The notes under the pieces are model-generated. The model was not told the origin of the DNA and did no database searches. It saw only the letters and a list, made by a program, of their open reading frames with translations. This document shows, piece after piece, positions 49,829-61,028 of a stretch of 64,000 bases of DNA. Each line of letters starts with the position of its first letter. The stretch's first letter is position 1. Location of the stretch: the NCBI RefSeq assembly GCF_025263565.1, contig NZ_CP079865.1:1860001-1924000 (forward strand), written 5' to 3'. The stretch comes from Mycobacterium sp. SMC-8. GTDB taxonomy: Bacteria > Actinomycetota > Actinomycetes > Mycobacteriales > Mycobacteriaceae. A program made the position numbers and the translations under genes.

Positions 49829-51047
49829 AGCTGGCTGATCTCCTTGTCCAGTTCGTCTCGGAATTCGGGGGCGGCGACGCTGACGAGGCGGCGCGCACGC
49901 TCCTCGATGGTGCACCCGCGCAGGTGGGCGATGCCGTGCTCGGTGACCACGACGTCGACGTCGGCGCGGGCGGTGGTGACCACGCCGCCATCGAGGTGAG
50001 CCTTGATGGTGGAACGGTCGCGGAAGGTCGAGCGCAGCGCGATGATCGACCGTCTTCCGGTGAGTGCGGCGGCCCGGGTGAAGTCGGACTGGCCGCCGAC
50101 CGCGCCGACGTAGACGCCGCCGCTGACCTCCGCCCCGACTTGCCCGTAGAGGTCGACCTCGACGGCGAAGTTGATCGACACCAGCGACGCCAGCCGGGAC
50201 AGAACCCCCGGGGCATGGGTGTAGCTGATCGGCATGAACCTGGTGGGGAGCTCGGGAACGCGGCGGTAGAGCTCCGCGGAACCCAACGCGGTGCCGGCGA
50301 CCACGACGCCGGGGTCGATCTCTTTGCGCCGGCCCGTGGCCACTCCCTTGTCCACCAGACGCATGAGCCCGTCGGTGACCATGCCGGTGTGGAAACCCAG
50401 GTCCTGATGTCCGGCCAGCGCCTCGAGGACGGCGGCGCCCGTGGATCCGACTCCCAGTTGCACGGTGTCGCCGTCGTCGACCAGCGTGGCGATGTGACCG
50501 GCGATCCGGTGGTCCACCGGATCCGGTGCGCGGGAGGGATCTTCGGGCAGCGGGCGGTCGGTGGTGATGGTTGCGGCGAACCGGTCCAGCGGAATCGTCT
50601 CGGTGCCGGTCGTGGCCGGCATCGCAGTGTTGATCTCGGCGATCAGCACCGGGGTGTGGGTGATGGCGTCGGCGACGTACTCGGCTCCGATGCCCAGCGA
50701 GCAGCGGCCGTCGGCGTCGGGCGGGGACACCTGCACCAGGCCCACATCGCCGGGTAGTCGGTGCTCGGCGAACAGCCGTGGCAGCGCCGAGTAGTGGCAG
50801 GGGATGATCGCGAGGCGCCCGCTGCGACTGAGGTGCCGCAACTCGCCGAGGCCGCCGTAGGACTGCAGGAAGACCTCGGCAGGCAGATCGTCGGCGAGTC
50901 GGAGGTTCCAGGACAGCCCGGTGAAGGCCCGGATCGGTCCGATCTGCGCGCTCTGAGCGAGCAGAGCATCCACCAGGGGGCGAGGCTCGGCGGCTGCCTG
51001 GCCCCACCACACCCCGTCGCCGGGCGCCAGGAACTCGGTGAAGTAGA

Positions 51048-51051
<4 letters not shown>
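49825..51051 (-). CDS. Acetyl-CoA hydrolase/4-hydroxybutyrate CoA-transferase family protein
   Basis: A 408-residue protein of the acetyl-CoA hydrolase/transferase family. It has FTEFLAPGDGVWWGQAAAEP at the start, VQLGVGSTGAAVLEALAGH, and the C-terminal GAVGGQSDFTRAA and TEHGIAHLRGCTIEERA. It moves CoA between acids. The start is TTG 51051, overlapping the thiolase stop (TTGA). It could activate the substrate acid or recover CoA from the lyase product. Confidence 0.85.
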
Positions 51052-52249
<1,198 letters not shown>

Positions 52250-52250
<1 letters not shown>

Positions 52251-53044
52251 CAGATCACCGTCCCGCCGTCGACCGGGAGTACCTGTCCGGTGATATAGGA
52301 CGCCGCGTCGGAGGCCAGGAAGACGAAACTCGGTGCGATCTCCTCCGGAGTCGCCCAGCGGCCCAGCGGAATTCGGGCCAGGGTCTTGGCGGCGAGCTTC
52401 TCGTTGGACCGGATGTTCTCCGTCATGGCGGTGGCGGCCAGCGGCGCGACCGCGTTGACGGTCACCGACTTTCGGGCCAGCTCTTTGGCCAGCGACTTGG
52501 TCAGCCCGATGATGCCCGCCTTCGCCGCGCCGTAGTTGACCTGGCCGATGGTGCCGGTCAGCCCGGCGGCGGAGGTGACGTTGATGATGCGGCCGCGGCC
52601 GTCCTCGGGCAGCAGGCCCTGAGCGGCGTGGCTGCACAGGAAGCTGCCGACGAGGTGGATGTCGACGATGCGGCGGAAGGTCTCCTCGGTCTGGTCGGCC
52701 AGCATGGCCGGAGCGATGGCTCCGGCGTTGTTGACCAGGATGTGCAGGGTGCCCCCGGCCAGTGCTGCTGCCCGGTTCACCGCCTCGGCCGCCGCGGAAG
52801 CGTCCCGGACGTCGAACCCGAACGACTCGGCCCGGCCGTCCGCCGCGCCGATCGAGTCAGCGACCGCGGAGGCGGCGTCGGCTTCGACGTCGGTGACCAG
52901 GACCGCGGCCCCGGCCGCGGCGAAGGCTTGGGCCACCGCCGCGCCCACTCCACCGCCGGCACCGGTGACCAGAGCGGAGCGGCCGTCCAGGCGGAAGACG
53001 TCGGCGAGGCTGTGCGCCGTTGGCGCCGTTGGGGATTGGGTCAT
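52250..53044 (-). CDS. SDR, 3-oxoacyl reductase/3-hydroxyacyl-CoA dehydrogenase-like
   Basis: A 264-residue classical SDR with TGAGGGVG, NNAG (residues 105-108), Ser158, Tyr171 and Lys175 (YGAAK). Active site complete, unlike the SDR at 44854. It overlaps both neighbours by one base (TGATG junctions), the second gene of the operon that begins at 54210. It likely oxidises a 3-hydroxyacyl-CoA. Confidence 0.88.
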
Positions 53045-54210
53045 CAGTAGCTCCTCGGCAGGCCGAGAACGTGCGAGCCGAGAAAGTTCAAGACCATCTC
53101 CTGGCTGATTGGGGCGATCCGGGTCAGGCGCGCCTCGCGGAAGTAGCGGGCGACGTGATACTCCTCGGAGTACCCCATCCCGCCGTGGGTCTGCAGGGCA
53201 CGGTCGGCGGCGTCGAAACCCGCTTCGGCGCAGAGGTATTTCGCGGTGTTGGCCTCCCGCCCGCAGGGCAGGCCCTTGTCGTAGAGCCAGGTCGCCTTGC
53301 GCAGCATCAGTTCGGCGGCGTCCAACTTCGCCAACGAGTCGGCCAGCGGGAACTGGATGCCCTGGTTCATGCCGATCGGCCGGCCGAACACCTCGCGCTC
53401 GTTGCCGTAGCGGACCGCGGTGCGCAGCGCGGCGCGGCCGATCCCCAGCGCCTCGGCGGCGATCAGACAGCGCTCCGGGTTCAGGCCGTCGAGGATGTAC
53501 TTAAAACCCTGGCCCTCCTCGCCGACGCGGTCGGAGACCGGGATCTCCAAGCCGTCGATGAACAACTCGTTGGAGCTGACGGCGTTTCGCCCCATCTTGG
53601 GGATCGGGCGGATGTCGACCTTGGTGCGGTCCAGGTCGGTGAGAAACAGCGTCAGGCCGTCGGTCTTGCTGGGCGAATCCTCGAATTTCGTGGTGCGGGT
53701 GAGGAGCAGGATCTTCTCGGACTCCATCGCCTTGGAGATCCATACCTTGCGGCCGTTGACGATGTAGCGGTCACCGTCGCGCTTGGCGAAGGTGGTGATG
53801 CGGGTGGTGTCCAGCCCCGCGCCGGGCTCGGTGACACCGAAGCAAACATGCAGATCGCCGTTGACGATGCGCGGTAACGTCCGGGCCTTCAACTCTTCGG
53901 AGCCGTGCAGGATCACCGGATGCATGCCGAAGATCGACATGTGGATGGAGCTGGCTCCGTTCATGCCGGCGCCGGAGGCGGCAACCTCCTCCAACAGCAT
54001 GGACGCCTCGGTGATGCCATATCCGGAGCCGCCGTACTCCTCCGGGGTGGTGATGCCCAGCCAGCCGCCCTCGGCGAACGCGTCGTAGAACTCCTGCGGG
54101 AACTCGTGGTCGCGGTCCTTGGTCATCCAGTAGTGGTCGTCGAACTTTCCGGCGAGCTCGGCCACCGCGGAGCGGATGGTCTGCTGGTCGTCACTGCGTT
54201 CGAAATCCAC
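53044..54210 (-). CDS. Acyl-CoA dehydrogenase (operon leader)
   Basis: A 388-residue acyl-CoA dehydrogenase with CFGVTEPGAGLDTTRIT, VWISKAMESEKILLL, QTHGGMGYSEEYHVARYFREARL and the ending FLGSHVLGLPRSY. It resembles the dehydrogenase at 10465 in its ending. GTG 54210 follows AGGAGG. A GntR-type operator (site B) lies 44 bp upstream. First gene of a long, tightly overlapped operon that runs to about 39 kb or at least to the P450/Rieske genes. Confidence 0.9.
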   Translation of the reverse strand: MDFERSDDQQTIRSAVAELAGKFDDHYWMTKDRDHEFPQEFYDAFAEGGWLGITTPEEYGGSGYGITEASMLLEEVAASGAGMNGASSIHMSIFGMHPVILHGSEELKARTLPRIVNGDLHVCFGVTEPGAGLDTTRITTFAKRDGDRYIVNGRKVWISKAMESEKILLLTRTTKFEDSPSKTDGLTLFLTDLDRTKVDIRPIPKMGRNAVSSNELFIDGLEIPVSDRVGEEGQGFKYILDGLNPERCLIAAEALGIGRAALRTAVRYGNEREVFGRPIGMNQGIQFPLADSLAKLDAAELMLRKATWLYDKGLPCGREANTAKYLCAEAGFDAADRALQTHGGMGYSEEYHVARYFREARLTRIAPISQEMVLNFLGSHVLGLPRSY

Positions 54211-54253
54211 GACGAGCCTCCTAGGGAACGGATAATTGTGACAATAATACTAA

Positions 54254-54264
54254 TGGCCTGACCA
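54254..54264. promoter_or_regulatory. GntR/FadR-type operator, site B
   Basis: TGGCCTGACCA differs from the perfect core in two places. It lies 44 bp before the GTG of the leading acyl-CoA dehydrogenase, next to a second small palindrome ATTGTGACAAT (54235-54245). Confidence 0.6.
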
Positions 54265-54289
54265 AAATGGAAGGGTCGCTCATCGGTGG

Positions 54290-55372
54290 TCACGACGCGG
54301 CCGGGATCAGCGGAAGTAACGACGCAATCCGCTCGTTCCACGCCTCGGGGCTGCCGAAGAGAACGCGGTCCAACTTGGCTCGCTTGTAGAAGAACTGCAG
54401 GTCGTACTCCCAGGTGTATCCGATGGCCCCGTGGACGGTCAGCGCCGTGTCGGCCAATTCGGCACAGTGCCGGGCCACCTGAGCCTTCGCGGCCGCCGCG
54501 TGCAGTGCGGCATCGGCGGTGCCCTCCTCTGACGAGGCGGCAGCCAGAAGGGTGATGGAGTAGGAGGATTCGACGGTCACCAGCATTTGGGCCGCCGCGT
54601 GCTTGATGGCCTGGAACGCGGCGATCGGCTTGTTGAACTGTTTGCGTTGCTTGGAGTATTCGACCGTCATCTCCAGCATGCGTTCGGCCGCCCCGAGTGC
54701 GTCGGCTGCCACCAGAATGGCGGCGCGATCGGCGAGTCGCTGCCATCCGGAGTCGGTGTCGCTGACGTCGAGTGGCAGGGCCGGCGCATTGTCGAAGATG
54801 ACGTCGGCGGCGCTGCGTGACCGGTCCAGCAGTTCCCGGGGTCGGACCTGCACGCCGGGCGCCTCGCGGTCGACGACGAATAGAGCGTGGCCGTCGGAGG
54901 CAGGGTGGCCGGCCGCCACGACAAACCGTGTGGCGCTTCCGGCGGCGAGCACGCCGGGCACCTCACCGCTGACCGCGCCGTCGCGCACCTGAACCGGTGA
55001 TCCGGTCGGGGGAAGGCGATCGGCGCGTATCGCGGCGACGCTGAGTTCACCGTCACTCAGTGCCGCGCGCGCGAGGTCGCCGTCGAGCACGGTGTCGGCC
55101 ACCGCGCGGGCCAGCCACCTGGCCGAGGGCGCTGCGGCCCTGCCCAATTCCCTTGCAGTGAGCGCAAGTTCGAGCAGTCCGCCGCCCTGGCCGCCACGGG
55201 CCTCGTCGAATCCGACCCCGGCCCAGCCCTCCTCCGCCAAGGCGTCGTCGAAGCTGCGTTCGTCCCCGGCCTCGAGCCAGGACCGGAGTTGCTCGGAGTC
55301 GGACCGGGTGCCGAGCCAGTCCCGCAGAGAATCCGCGTAGAGGTTCTGTTCGTCGGAAAGCTCCCAATGCAT
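54290..55372 (-). CDS. Acyl-CoA dehydrogenase, small-subunit-like
   Basis: A 360-residue acyl-CoA dehydrogenase of the shorter, divergent mycobacterial type that usually partners another subunit. Cues are MTVEYSKQRKQFNKPIAAFQ, the ending LTVHGAIGYTWEYDLQFFYK, and weak middle-domain flavin motifs. In heteromeric FadE pairs such a subunit lacks the catalytic base, and the neighbouring full dehydrogenase (58154 or 53044) may supply it. ATG 55372; divergent from the GntR gene with operator C between them. Confidence 0.82.
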   Translation of the reverse strand: MHWELSDEQNLYADSLRDWLGTRSDSEQLRSWLEAGDERSFDDALAEEGWAGVGFDEARGGQGGGLLELALTARELGRAAAPSARWLARAVADTVLDGDLARAALSDGELSVAAIRADRLPPTGSPVQVRDGAVSGEVPGVLAAGSATRFVVAAGHPASDGHALFVVDREAPGVQVRPRELLDRSRSAADVIFDNAPALPLDVSDTDSGWQRLADRAAILVAADALGAAERMLEMTVEYSKQRKQFNKPIAAFQAIKHAAAQMLVTVESSYSITLLAAASSEEGTADAALHAAAAKAQVARHCAELADTALTVHGAIGYTWEYDLQFFYKRAKLDRVLFGSPEAWNERIASLLPLIPAAS

Positions 55373-55411
55373 GACGTTTCTCCGCAGGGTTGTCGGGGCC
55401 ATTCGGTGCTA

Positions 55412-55422
55412 AGGTCAGACCA
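55412..55422. promoter_or_regulatory. GntR/FadR-type operator, site C
   Basis: AGGTCAGACCA with flanking AAT lies 22 bp before the GntR start and 40 bp before the divergent acyl-CoA dehydrogenase start. This suggests autoregulation together with control of that gene. Confidence 0.65.
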
Positions 55423-55444
55423 ATGGGATGGTGGAGGAGGCGTG

Positions 55445-56203
55445 ATGGACGGTAAAGCCGCGGCCCGGCCGGCGATCACGTTCGGCCCGGTTGATGTTCC
55501 CAAGGCACCCGATGTCCTGGCCCGGGAGCTGCGCGAACGCATCCTCAGCGGTGAACTCGAGGAGGGCGCCGCTCTTCCTGCCGAGCGGGAGCTGGTCAAG
55601 CAGACCCAGATGAGCCGGGCGACGGTACGCGAGGCCCTTCGCATCCTGGAGGTGCAGAACCTGGTGCGGGTTAAGGCCGGTCGCGCGGGCGGCGCCTTCG
55701 TTCAGCGCCCGAGCACCGCGTCGATGGCGAATACGGTGAGCATGTTGATCCGGGGCCGGCAGATCAAACTGGCCGATCTGATGGAGACCCGTGAGGCACT
55801 GGAGCCGTTCAGCGCCGAACTGGCGGCTGTCAAGCGCACCGAGCAGGACCTGGAGGCTTTGGATCGCGCCAACGAAGCCATCGCCGACCCGGATGCCGAT
55901 CTGGCCCGATTTCTGCAGGCCAACCTCGACTGGCACGTCGGTGTCGCCATCGCCGGCCACAACGAGTTGCTGATCGGCTTCATGACGGCATTGTCGCAGG
56001 CGATCTACGCCGGAACCGCGAACGCGTCGTTCATCGACGATTCGGTGCGTGAGGTGACCGCGCGAGCGCACAAGTCGATCACCCGGGCGATCCGCGACCG
56101 CGACGCCGAGGCGGCCGGACGCCGAATGCGCAGGCACGTGCACACCTATGCGTCGGCGGCTCTGAAGGTCGATCACCGCGACTCCATCACCGTCGACGAC
56201 TGA
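55445..56203 (+). CDS. GntR-family (FadR/FCD) transcription regulator
   Basis: A 252-residue GntR regulator. The winged helix (LARELRERILSGELEEGAAL, PAERELVKQTQMSRATVREA, LRILEVQNLVRVKAGRAGGAFV) is at residues 20-90, and the FCD ligand-binding domain (DWHVGVAIAGHNELLIGFM and TARAHKSITRAIRDRD with its His ligands) follows. GGAGGAGG precedes ATG 55445. Four TGGTCAGACCA-type palindromes in the window match the expected operator of this subfamily. It is probably a repressor released by an acid or acyl-CoA. Its 3' end overlaps the convergent ligase gene by 31 bp. Confidence 0.9.
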   Translation: MDGKAAARPAITFGPVDVPKAPDVLARELRERILSGELEEGAALPAERELVKQTQMSRATVREALRILEVQNLVRVKAGRAGGAFVQRPSTASMANTVSMLIRGRQIKLADLMETREALEPFSAELAAVKRTEQDLEALDRANEAIADPDADLARFLQANLDWHVGVAIAGHNELLIGFMTALSQAIYAGTANASFIDDSVREVTARAHKSITRAIRDRDAEAAGRRMRRHVHTYASAALKVDHRDSITVDD

Positions 56204-58140
56204 GCGCTGACCGCCTCGCGGATGCGGTCGATCGCCTCGGGGTTCTCCGCGCCGGACAGGTCACCGGGGTCGGTGCCGAGTGCGGCCGCGCGGATGGTGC
56301 GGCGCAGGATCTTCGCCGATCTGGTCTTGGGTAGCGCATCGACCCGCCACACCTTCGATGGCGCGAATGGCTTGCCGAGTTCCTTCCCGACGATGGCCGT
56401 GAGTTCCCGGCCGATCGCGACATCGTCGACGGATGCGCCGGGTCGGGCGACCCAGAATGCCCACACCGCTTCACCTTTCACCGGATCCGGCACCCCGACC
56501 GCTGCGGCCTCGCTGACCGCCGGATGGGTCGACAGGGCGGCCTCCACCTCGGCGGGAGCCAGTCGTTTGCCGGCGACGTTCATGACGTCGTCGGAGCGGC
56601 CGAGGACGAACCACTGTCCGTCTGCGTCGACCATCGCGAAGTCGCCGTGGTGCCACAGGCCGGGGTACCGGGACCAGTAGGCGTCCAGGTAACGCTGCTC
56701 GTCCTTCCACACCCCGCGGGTCATCGACGGCCACGGCTGCCGGCACACCAGTTCGCCGACCTGTCCGCGTACGGAGTTGCCGTCGTCGTCGACGACGTCG
56801 ACGTCCATTCCGAGGGAGGGCCCGCCCAGTGAGCAACTCGCGATCGGTTCGACCGGGTAGGGGGCCAGGAATGAGCCCCCGACCTCGGTGCCGCCGGAGA
56901 AGTTGATCACTGGAACGCGGCTGCCGAAGACGTCGCGGGCAAGCCATCCGTAGGAGTCCGGATCCCAGGGTTCGCCGGTTGAACCCAGCACGTGGATGCA
57001 GGACAGGTCGCGACGGCGGATCTGTGCGAGGTCGGTTCCCTTAAGGGTGCGGATCAAGGTGGGGGAGACTCCCAGCATCGAGATGCGATGGCGTTCAACG
57101 AGATCCCACAAGCGGTAGTTGTCCGGAACATCGGGTGAGCCTTCGTAGAGAACCAGGGAGGCGCCGTTGGCGTGGGTTCCGATGATCGACAGCGGACCCA
57201 TGATCCAACCCATGTCGGTGATCCAGCAGAACACCCCGTCGCTGGTCACGTCGAAGGAGTAGGCGACCTCGCCGGCGGTCTTGACCAGGAAACCGGCGTG
57301 GGTGTGCACCGCGCCCTTGGGTCGGCCGGTGGTACCGGAGGTGTAGCCCAGCATCAGCGGGTGCATGGCGGGCACCCGTTCGGTCACCAGGTCCGCGGGC
57401 GTGGCGGTCAGCTCCGACCATGACGTGACGTTGACACCGGAGCGTAGATCGGTTGGGGCGCCGACATTGTCGATGACGATGAGGTGCTCGACCCCGGGGC
57501 AATCGGCGAGCGCGGCCTCCAGTTGCGGCAGCATGGCCACGGTCCGGCCGCGCCGGACCGTGCCGTCGGCCACCACCACCGTCTTGACGTCGGCGTCGGT
57601 GAGCCGGGAGGTGATCGCGGCGGCGGCGAAGCCGGAGAACAGCGGAACCAGGACCGCGCCGAGGGCGGCGACGGCGTAGACCGCGACGACGGCTTCGGGA
57701 ATCATCGGTAGGTACAGGCCGACGGCATCACCCCGGCCGATGCCCAGTCGTCTCAGACCGGCCGTGGTGGCGGCGACCTGCTCGGCCAGTTCGCCGAATG
57801 TCAGTGTGCGGGTGGATCCGTCTTCGGCCTCGTGGCGCACCGCGATGCGATCCGGGCCGCTGTCACGCCACCGTCGGAGGCAGACGTCGACGATGTTGAG
57901 TTCGGCGCCGCAGAACCAGTCCGGATGCTCGATGCCCCGGCTGAGGTCCAAAACGGCGGTGTGTGGGGTGGCGAACCGGATGCCCAGATCGTCGAGCACG
58001 GCGTTCCAGAACCAGGCCGGGTCGGCCACCGAATGCCGCCGCAACTCGTCGATGTCGCGCAGGCCGTGCCGGCGGGCCAGCCGGGTGACGTTCGCGTTCT
58101 CGATGTACTCCGGTGTGGGTGTCCAGCGGTATTCGCTCAT
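56173..58140 (-). CDS. Acetoacetyl/acetyl-CoA synthetase-like acyl-CoA ligase
   Basis: A 655-residue AMP-forming ligase of the acetyl/acetoacetyl-CoA synthetase size class. The P-loop LGYTSGTTGRPKGAVHTHAG, INFSGGTEVGGSF, the hinge GRSDDVMNVAGKRLAPAEVE and the C-terminal lysine in TRSAKILRRTIRAA are present. It adds CoA to a short or medium acid. It follows the dehydrogenase at 58154 by 13 bp in an operon led by the FadD at 60988. Its last residues run into the GntR gene's 3' end on the opposite strand. Confidence 0.88.
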   Translation of the reverse strand: MSEYRWTPTPEYIENANVTRLARRHGLRDIDELRRHSVADPAWFWNAVLDDLGIRFATPHTAVLDLSRGIEHPDWFCGAELNIVDVCLRRWRDSGPDRIAVRHEAEDGSTRTLTFGELAEQVAATTAGLRRLGIGRGDAVGLYLPMIPEAVVAVYAVAALGAVLVPLFSGFAAAAITSRLTDADVKTVVVADGTVRRGRTVAMLPQLEAALADCPGVEHLIVIDNVGAPTDLRSGVNVTSWSELTATPADLVTERVPAMHPLMLGYTSGTTGRPKGAVHTHAGFLVKTAGEVAYSFDVTSDGVFCWITDMGWIMGPLSIIGTHANGASLVLYEGSPDVPDNYRLWDLVERHRISMLGVSPTLIRTLKGTDLAQIRRRDLSCIHVLGSTGEPWDPDSYGWLARDVFGSRVPVINFSGGTEVGGSFLAPYPVEPIASCSLGGPSLGMDVDVVDDDGNSVRGQVGELVCRQPWPSMTRGVWKDEQRYLDAYWSRYPGLWHHGDFAMVDADGQWFVLGRSDDVMNVAGKRLAPAEVEAALSTHPAVSEAAAVGVPDPVKGEAVWAFWVARPGASVDDVAIGRELTAIVGKELGKPFAPSKVWRVDALPKTRSAKILRRTIRAAALGTDPGDLSGAENPEAIDRIREAVSAQSSTVMESR

Positions 58141-58153
58141 TGGGCAGTCCCCT

Positions 58154-59344
58154 TCATTCCCTTGGCATGCCGAGGATCCGCTCGGCGACGATATTGCGCT
58201 GGATGAAGGTGGACCCCCCGGCGATGGCGGTGCCCCGGCCCTGGTTGGCCAGTCGCAGCCAGCGTTCGGCGGCCGGGTCGGCGGCGGGGGAGTCCTTCTG
58301 CGGCAGGGAGAACTGGCCGTCCAGATCCGCCAGTGACAGGCCGAAGTCGGCGATGTCCTCCACCAGGGGACAGAAGAACAGCTTGCCGATGGACGTCACC
58401 GGACCGGGTGGCTCACCGCTGGCTGCCCCGCTGATCACGCGCTGGCTGATCGCGTGGTGGGTCACCGCCCGACCGTAGAGGTCGGCGATGTGTTGCCGGA
58501 TCAGCGGATCGGCGCCGAGGGGACGTCCGTCGTCGTCGGTGCGTGCGGCGATCTCGCGGATCAGATCGTTGACCGCCCCGGTGGTGTTGACCCGTCCGGT
58601 CGCGATGGCGACCCGTTCGAAGGCCAGGGTTCCCATGGCGACCCTCCAGCCGTCATCGACCGCGCCGACGACGTCGCCATCCGGGATGAAGACGTCGTCG
58701 AGGAACACCTCGTTGAACTCCGCTTCGCCGAGCATGTGCTCGAGCGGGCGGACTCGAACTCCGGGCGCGGACATGTCCAGCAGGAAGTAGGTGATGCCGC
58801 GATGGCGCGGCCCGCCTCCGGTGCGCGCCAGCAGGATGGCGTGCGCGGCCAACTGGGCCCGGCTGGTCCAGATCTTCTGGCCGTTGATCTTCCAGCCGCG
58901 ATCGACTTTGGTGGCAGAGGTTCGCAGGGAGGCCAGGTCCGACCCGGACTCCGGTTCGGAGAACAACTGGCACCAGATGTGCTCACCGGTGAGGATCGGG
59001 CGCAGATAGCGCTCCTGCTGCGCCGGCGTGCCGAAGGCGATGATGGTCGGGCCGCCGAAGTCCTCTCCGATGATGTTGAGCCGCTCCGGTGCTCCGGCCC
59101 GGTCCATCTCCTCGGTGAGGACCGCCTTGATCTTGGCGTCCGCTCCGCCGCCGCCGAATTCGGCCGGCCAGGACAGACCCGCGTAGCCGGCCTCGAAGAG
59201 CATCCGCTGCCAGCGACCCCAATAGTCACGCTTGTCCTCGAGGCGATGCGGTTCTGGTCCGCCCAGTTTGGGTAACGTCTCGGCCAGCCAGGCCCGGATC
59301 CGTTGGCGGAACTCGGCTTCGGCCGGGCTGTCCTTGAGTTCCAT
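58154..59344 (-). CDS. Acyl-CoA dehydrogenase, FadE type
   Basis: A 396-residue acyl-CoA dehydrogenase with GGGGADAKIKAVLTEEMDRA, CQLFSEPESGSDLASLRTSA, KIWTSRAQLAAHAILLART and the ending STFIQRNIVAERILGMPRE, typical of mycobacterial FadE proteins acting on bulky or cyclic acyl-CoAs. Its ATG directly abuts the FadD stop, so the ligase and dehydrogenase catalyse consecutive steps. It may pair with the small-subunit-like protein at 54290. Confidence 0.9.
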   Translation of the reverse strand: MELKDSPAEAEFRQRIRAWLAETLPKLGGPEPHRLEDKRDYWGRWQRMLFEAGYAGLSWPAEFGGGGADAKIKAVLTEEMDRAGAPERLNIIGEDFGGPTIIAFGTPAQQERYLRPILTGEHIWCQLFSEPESGSDLASLRTSATKVDRGWKINGQKIWTSRAQLAAHAILLARTGGGPRHRGITYFLLDMSAPGVRVRPLEHMLGEAEFNEVFLDDVFIPDGDVVGAVDDGWRVAMGTLAFERVAIATGRVNTTGAVNDLIREIAARTDDDGRPLGADPLIRQHIADLYGRAVTHHAISQRVISGAASGEPPGPVTSIGKLFFCPLVEDIADFGLSLADLDGQFSLPQKDSPAADPAAERWLRLANQGRGTAIAGGSTFIQRNIVAERILGMPRE

Positions 59345-60988
59345 CTACTCCCCGCCCTCGGCCAGTTCGGCGGCCCGCCGGCGCAGCACGTGCTTCTGCA
59401 CCTTGCCGGTCGCCGTCATCGGCAGGTTGTCAACGCCGATCACCCATTCGGGGGTTTTCTGAATGGCGACGCCATGGCCGGTGAGGTAGTCGCGCAACTC
59501 CTCGATGGTGGGGGCCGGGTGTCCTTTCCGGGGCACCATGAAGCAGCCGACCCGCTCTCCGAGGCGGTCGTCGGGAACGCCGATGACTGCGGCATCGGTC
59601 AATCCGGGGTGCGCGGCGAGATGGTCCTCGATCTCGCGGGCGCTGATGTTCATGCCGCCGCGGATGATGATGTCCTTGAGCCGTCCGGTCACCCGGACGT
59701 ATCCGCCATGGTCCATGACGCCCAGATCGCCGGAGCGGGACAGTCCGTCGGAGGTGAACAGCGCGGTGGTCTCCTCGGGATCGCCCAGGTAGCCGATCAT
59801 GTGCGAGGGCCCGCGATAGGCGATATCACCCTCGGTGCCGCGGGGCACCTCTCGGCCGTCCTCGCCGACGACGGCGACGACGGCACCGTCGAGGGCCGCA
59901 CCGTCGGAGGTCAGCGCCCGGATCGGATCGTCGGTGACCGTGCACGTGGTGGTGGCGAGATTCTCGCTGCGGCCGTAGAGGCTCAGGACCTTCATCTGAG
60001 GCAGGGTCTCGGTGGCGTGTTCGACAACCGCCCGCGGGATCGGTGCGCCGGCGCACACCCAGACCCGCATGCTCAAGGCGTCGTGGCGTTTCGCATCGAA
60101 CACGGCGAGCAGCATCTGCAGGAAGGTGGTGGCGCTGACGGCCTGGGTGCAGCCGAACCGGGCGATCTCGGCCAGGCCCTGCTCGGGTTCCCATTCGGCC
60201 ATCAGATGGGTTGCGGCGCCGTTGAGCAGTGGCACCAGCACGCTGGTCACCAGGCCGGTGGTGTGGGTGATCGGAGAGGGTCCGAACTGCACATCCGATT
60301 CGGTGTAGCCGAATGCCGTCGTGAGGCTGCGGGCGCCGGAGCAGTAGGTGTTGAAGGTGTGGACGCAACCCTTCGGCCTTGAGGTGGTGCCGGAGGTGTA
60401 GACGATCAGGAACGGGTCGTCGGCGCTCGGCTGCACCGGCAGATCGGTGACCTCGGGAACGGCCTCGGCGCGGAGCGAGTCCAGCGTCGTCACGCTGTGG
60501 CGGTTCTCGCCCCGCACCGTGACGATCTCCAGGTCCGGGTGATCACGTTGGACATCCCAGTACATGTGCAGGTAGTCGAATCCCTTGAAGGTCTCCGGGA
60601 TGACGGCTGCGCGAACTTCGGCGTGCCCGATGACGTAGCCGACCTCGTCGCGGCGGTAGATCGGCATGATCGGCACCGTGATGACGCCGAGCCGAGACAG
60701 CGCGGCCACCACTTCGATGAACTCCACCCAGTTCGGCAGTTGCACTGCGACGGTGTCGCCGGCCCGCCAGCCTCGGGCGTGGAAGCCGGCAGCGAGTTGC
60801 AGGACCGAGTCGTGCATCTGCCGATAGGTCAGAGCGCGCTGTCCGTCGGTGGCGAACACCTTGTCCGGCCGCTGCCGGGCCTGCCGCGCCAGCAGATCGA
60901 ACATGGTCTCGTCGCGCCACAGGCCGGCCTCGCGGTAGGCGCGGACCTCTTCGGGGGTGTAGCGGTCGGTGTATTTCCCCGGCTTCAT
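59345..60988 (-). CDS. Acyl-CoA ligase, cyclohexanecarboxylate-CoA ligase-like
   Basis: A 547-residue adenylate-forming ligase. The P-loop is LIVYTSGTTSRPKGCVHTFN, the core SLYGRSENLATTT, the hinge GDLGVMDHGGYVRVTGRLKD, and the terminal lysine region MTATGKVQKHVLRRRAAEL. The N-terminus (YREAGLWRDETMFDLLARQA) recalls AliA/BadA-like cyclohexanecarboxylate ligases. Operator D lies 41 bp upstream of ATG 60988, so this is likely the induced activating enzyme of the pathway. Confidence 0.88.
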   Translation of the reverse strand: MKPGKYTDRYTPEEVRAYREAGLWRDETMFDLLARQARQRPDKVFATDGQRALTYRQMHDSVLQLAAGFHARGWRAGDTVAVQLPNWVEFIEVVAALSRLGVITVPIMPIYRRDEVGYVIGHAEVRAAVIPETFKGFDYLHMYWDVQRDHPDLEIVTVRGENRHSVTTLDSLRAEAVPEVTDLPVQPSADDPFLIVYTSGTTSRPKGCVHTFNTYCSGARSLTTAFGYTESDVQFGPSPITHTTGLVTSVLVPLLNGAATHLMAEWEPEQGLAEIARFGCTQAVSATTFLQMLLAVFDAKRHDALSMRVWVCAGAPIPRAVVEHATETLPQMKVLSLYGRSENLATTTCTVTDDPIRALTSDGAALDGAVVAVVGEDGREVPRGTEGDIAYRGPSHMIGYLGDPEETTALFTSDGLSRSGDLGVMDHGGYVRVTGRLKDIIIRGGMNISAREIEDHLAAHPGLTDAAVIGVPDDRLGERVGCFMVPRKGHPAPTIEELRDYLTGHGVAIQKTPEWVIGVDNLPMTATGKVQKHVLRRRAAELAEGGE

Positions 60989-61028
60989 GGATGCTCATCC
61001 CTCCGCTGATGTCACAAAAACATTATTA

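Noticed and set aside
49829..51010. Long N-terminal extension of the HMG-CoA-lyase-like frame across the CoA-transferase gene
   Set aside because: The extension is Arg/Pro-rich shadow sequence. The ATGA overlap at 49828 and the conserved motifs define the real start.
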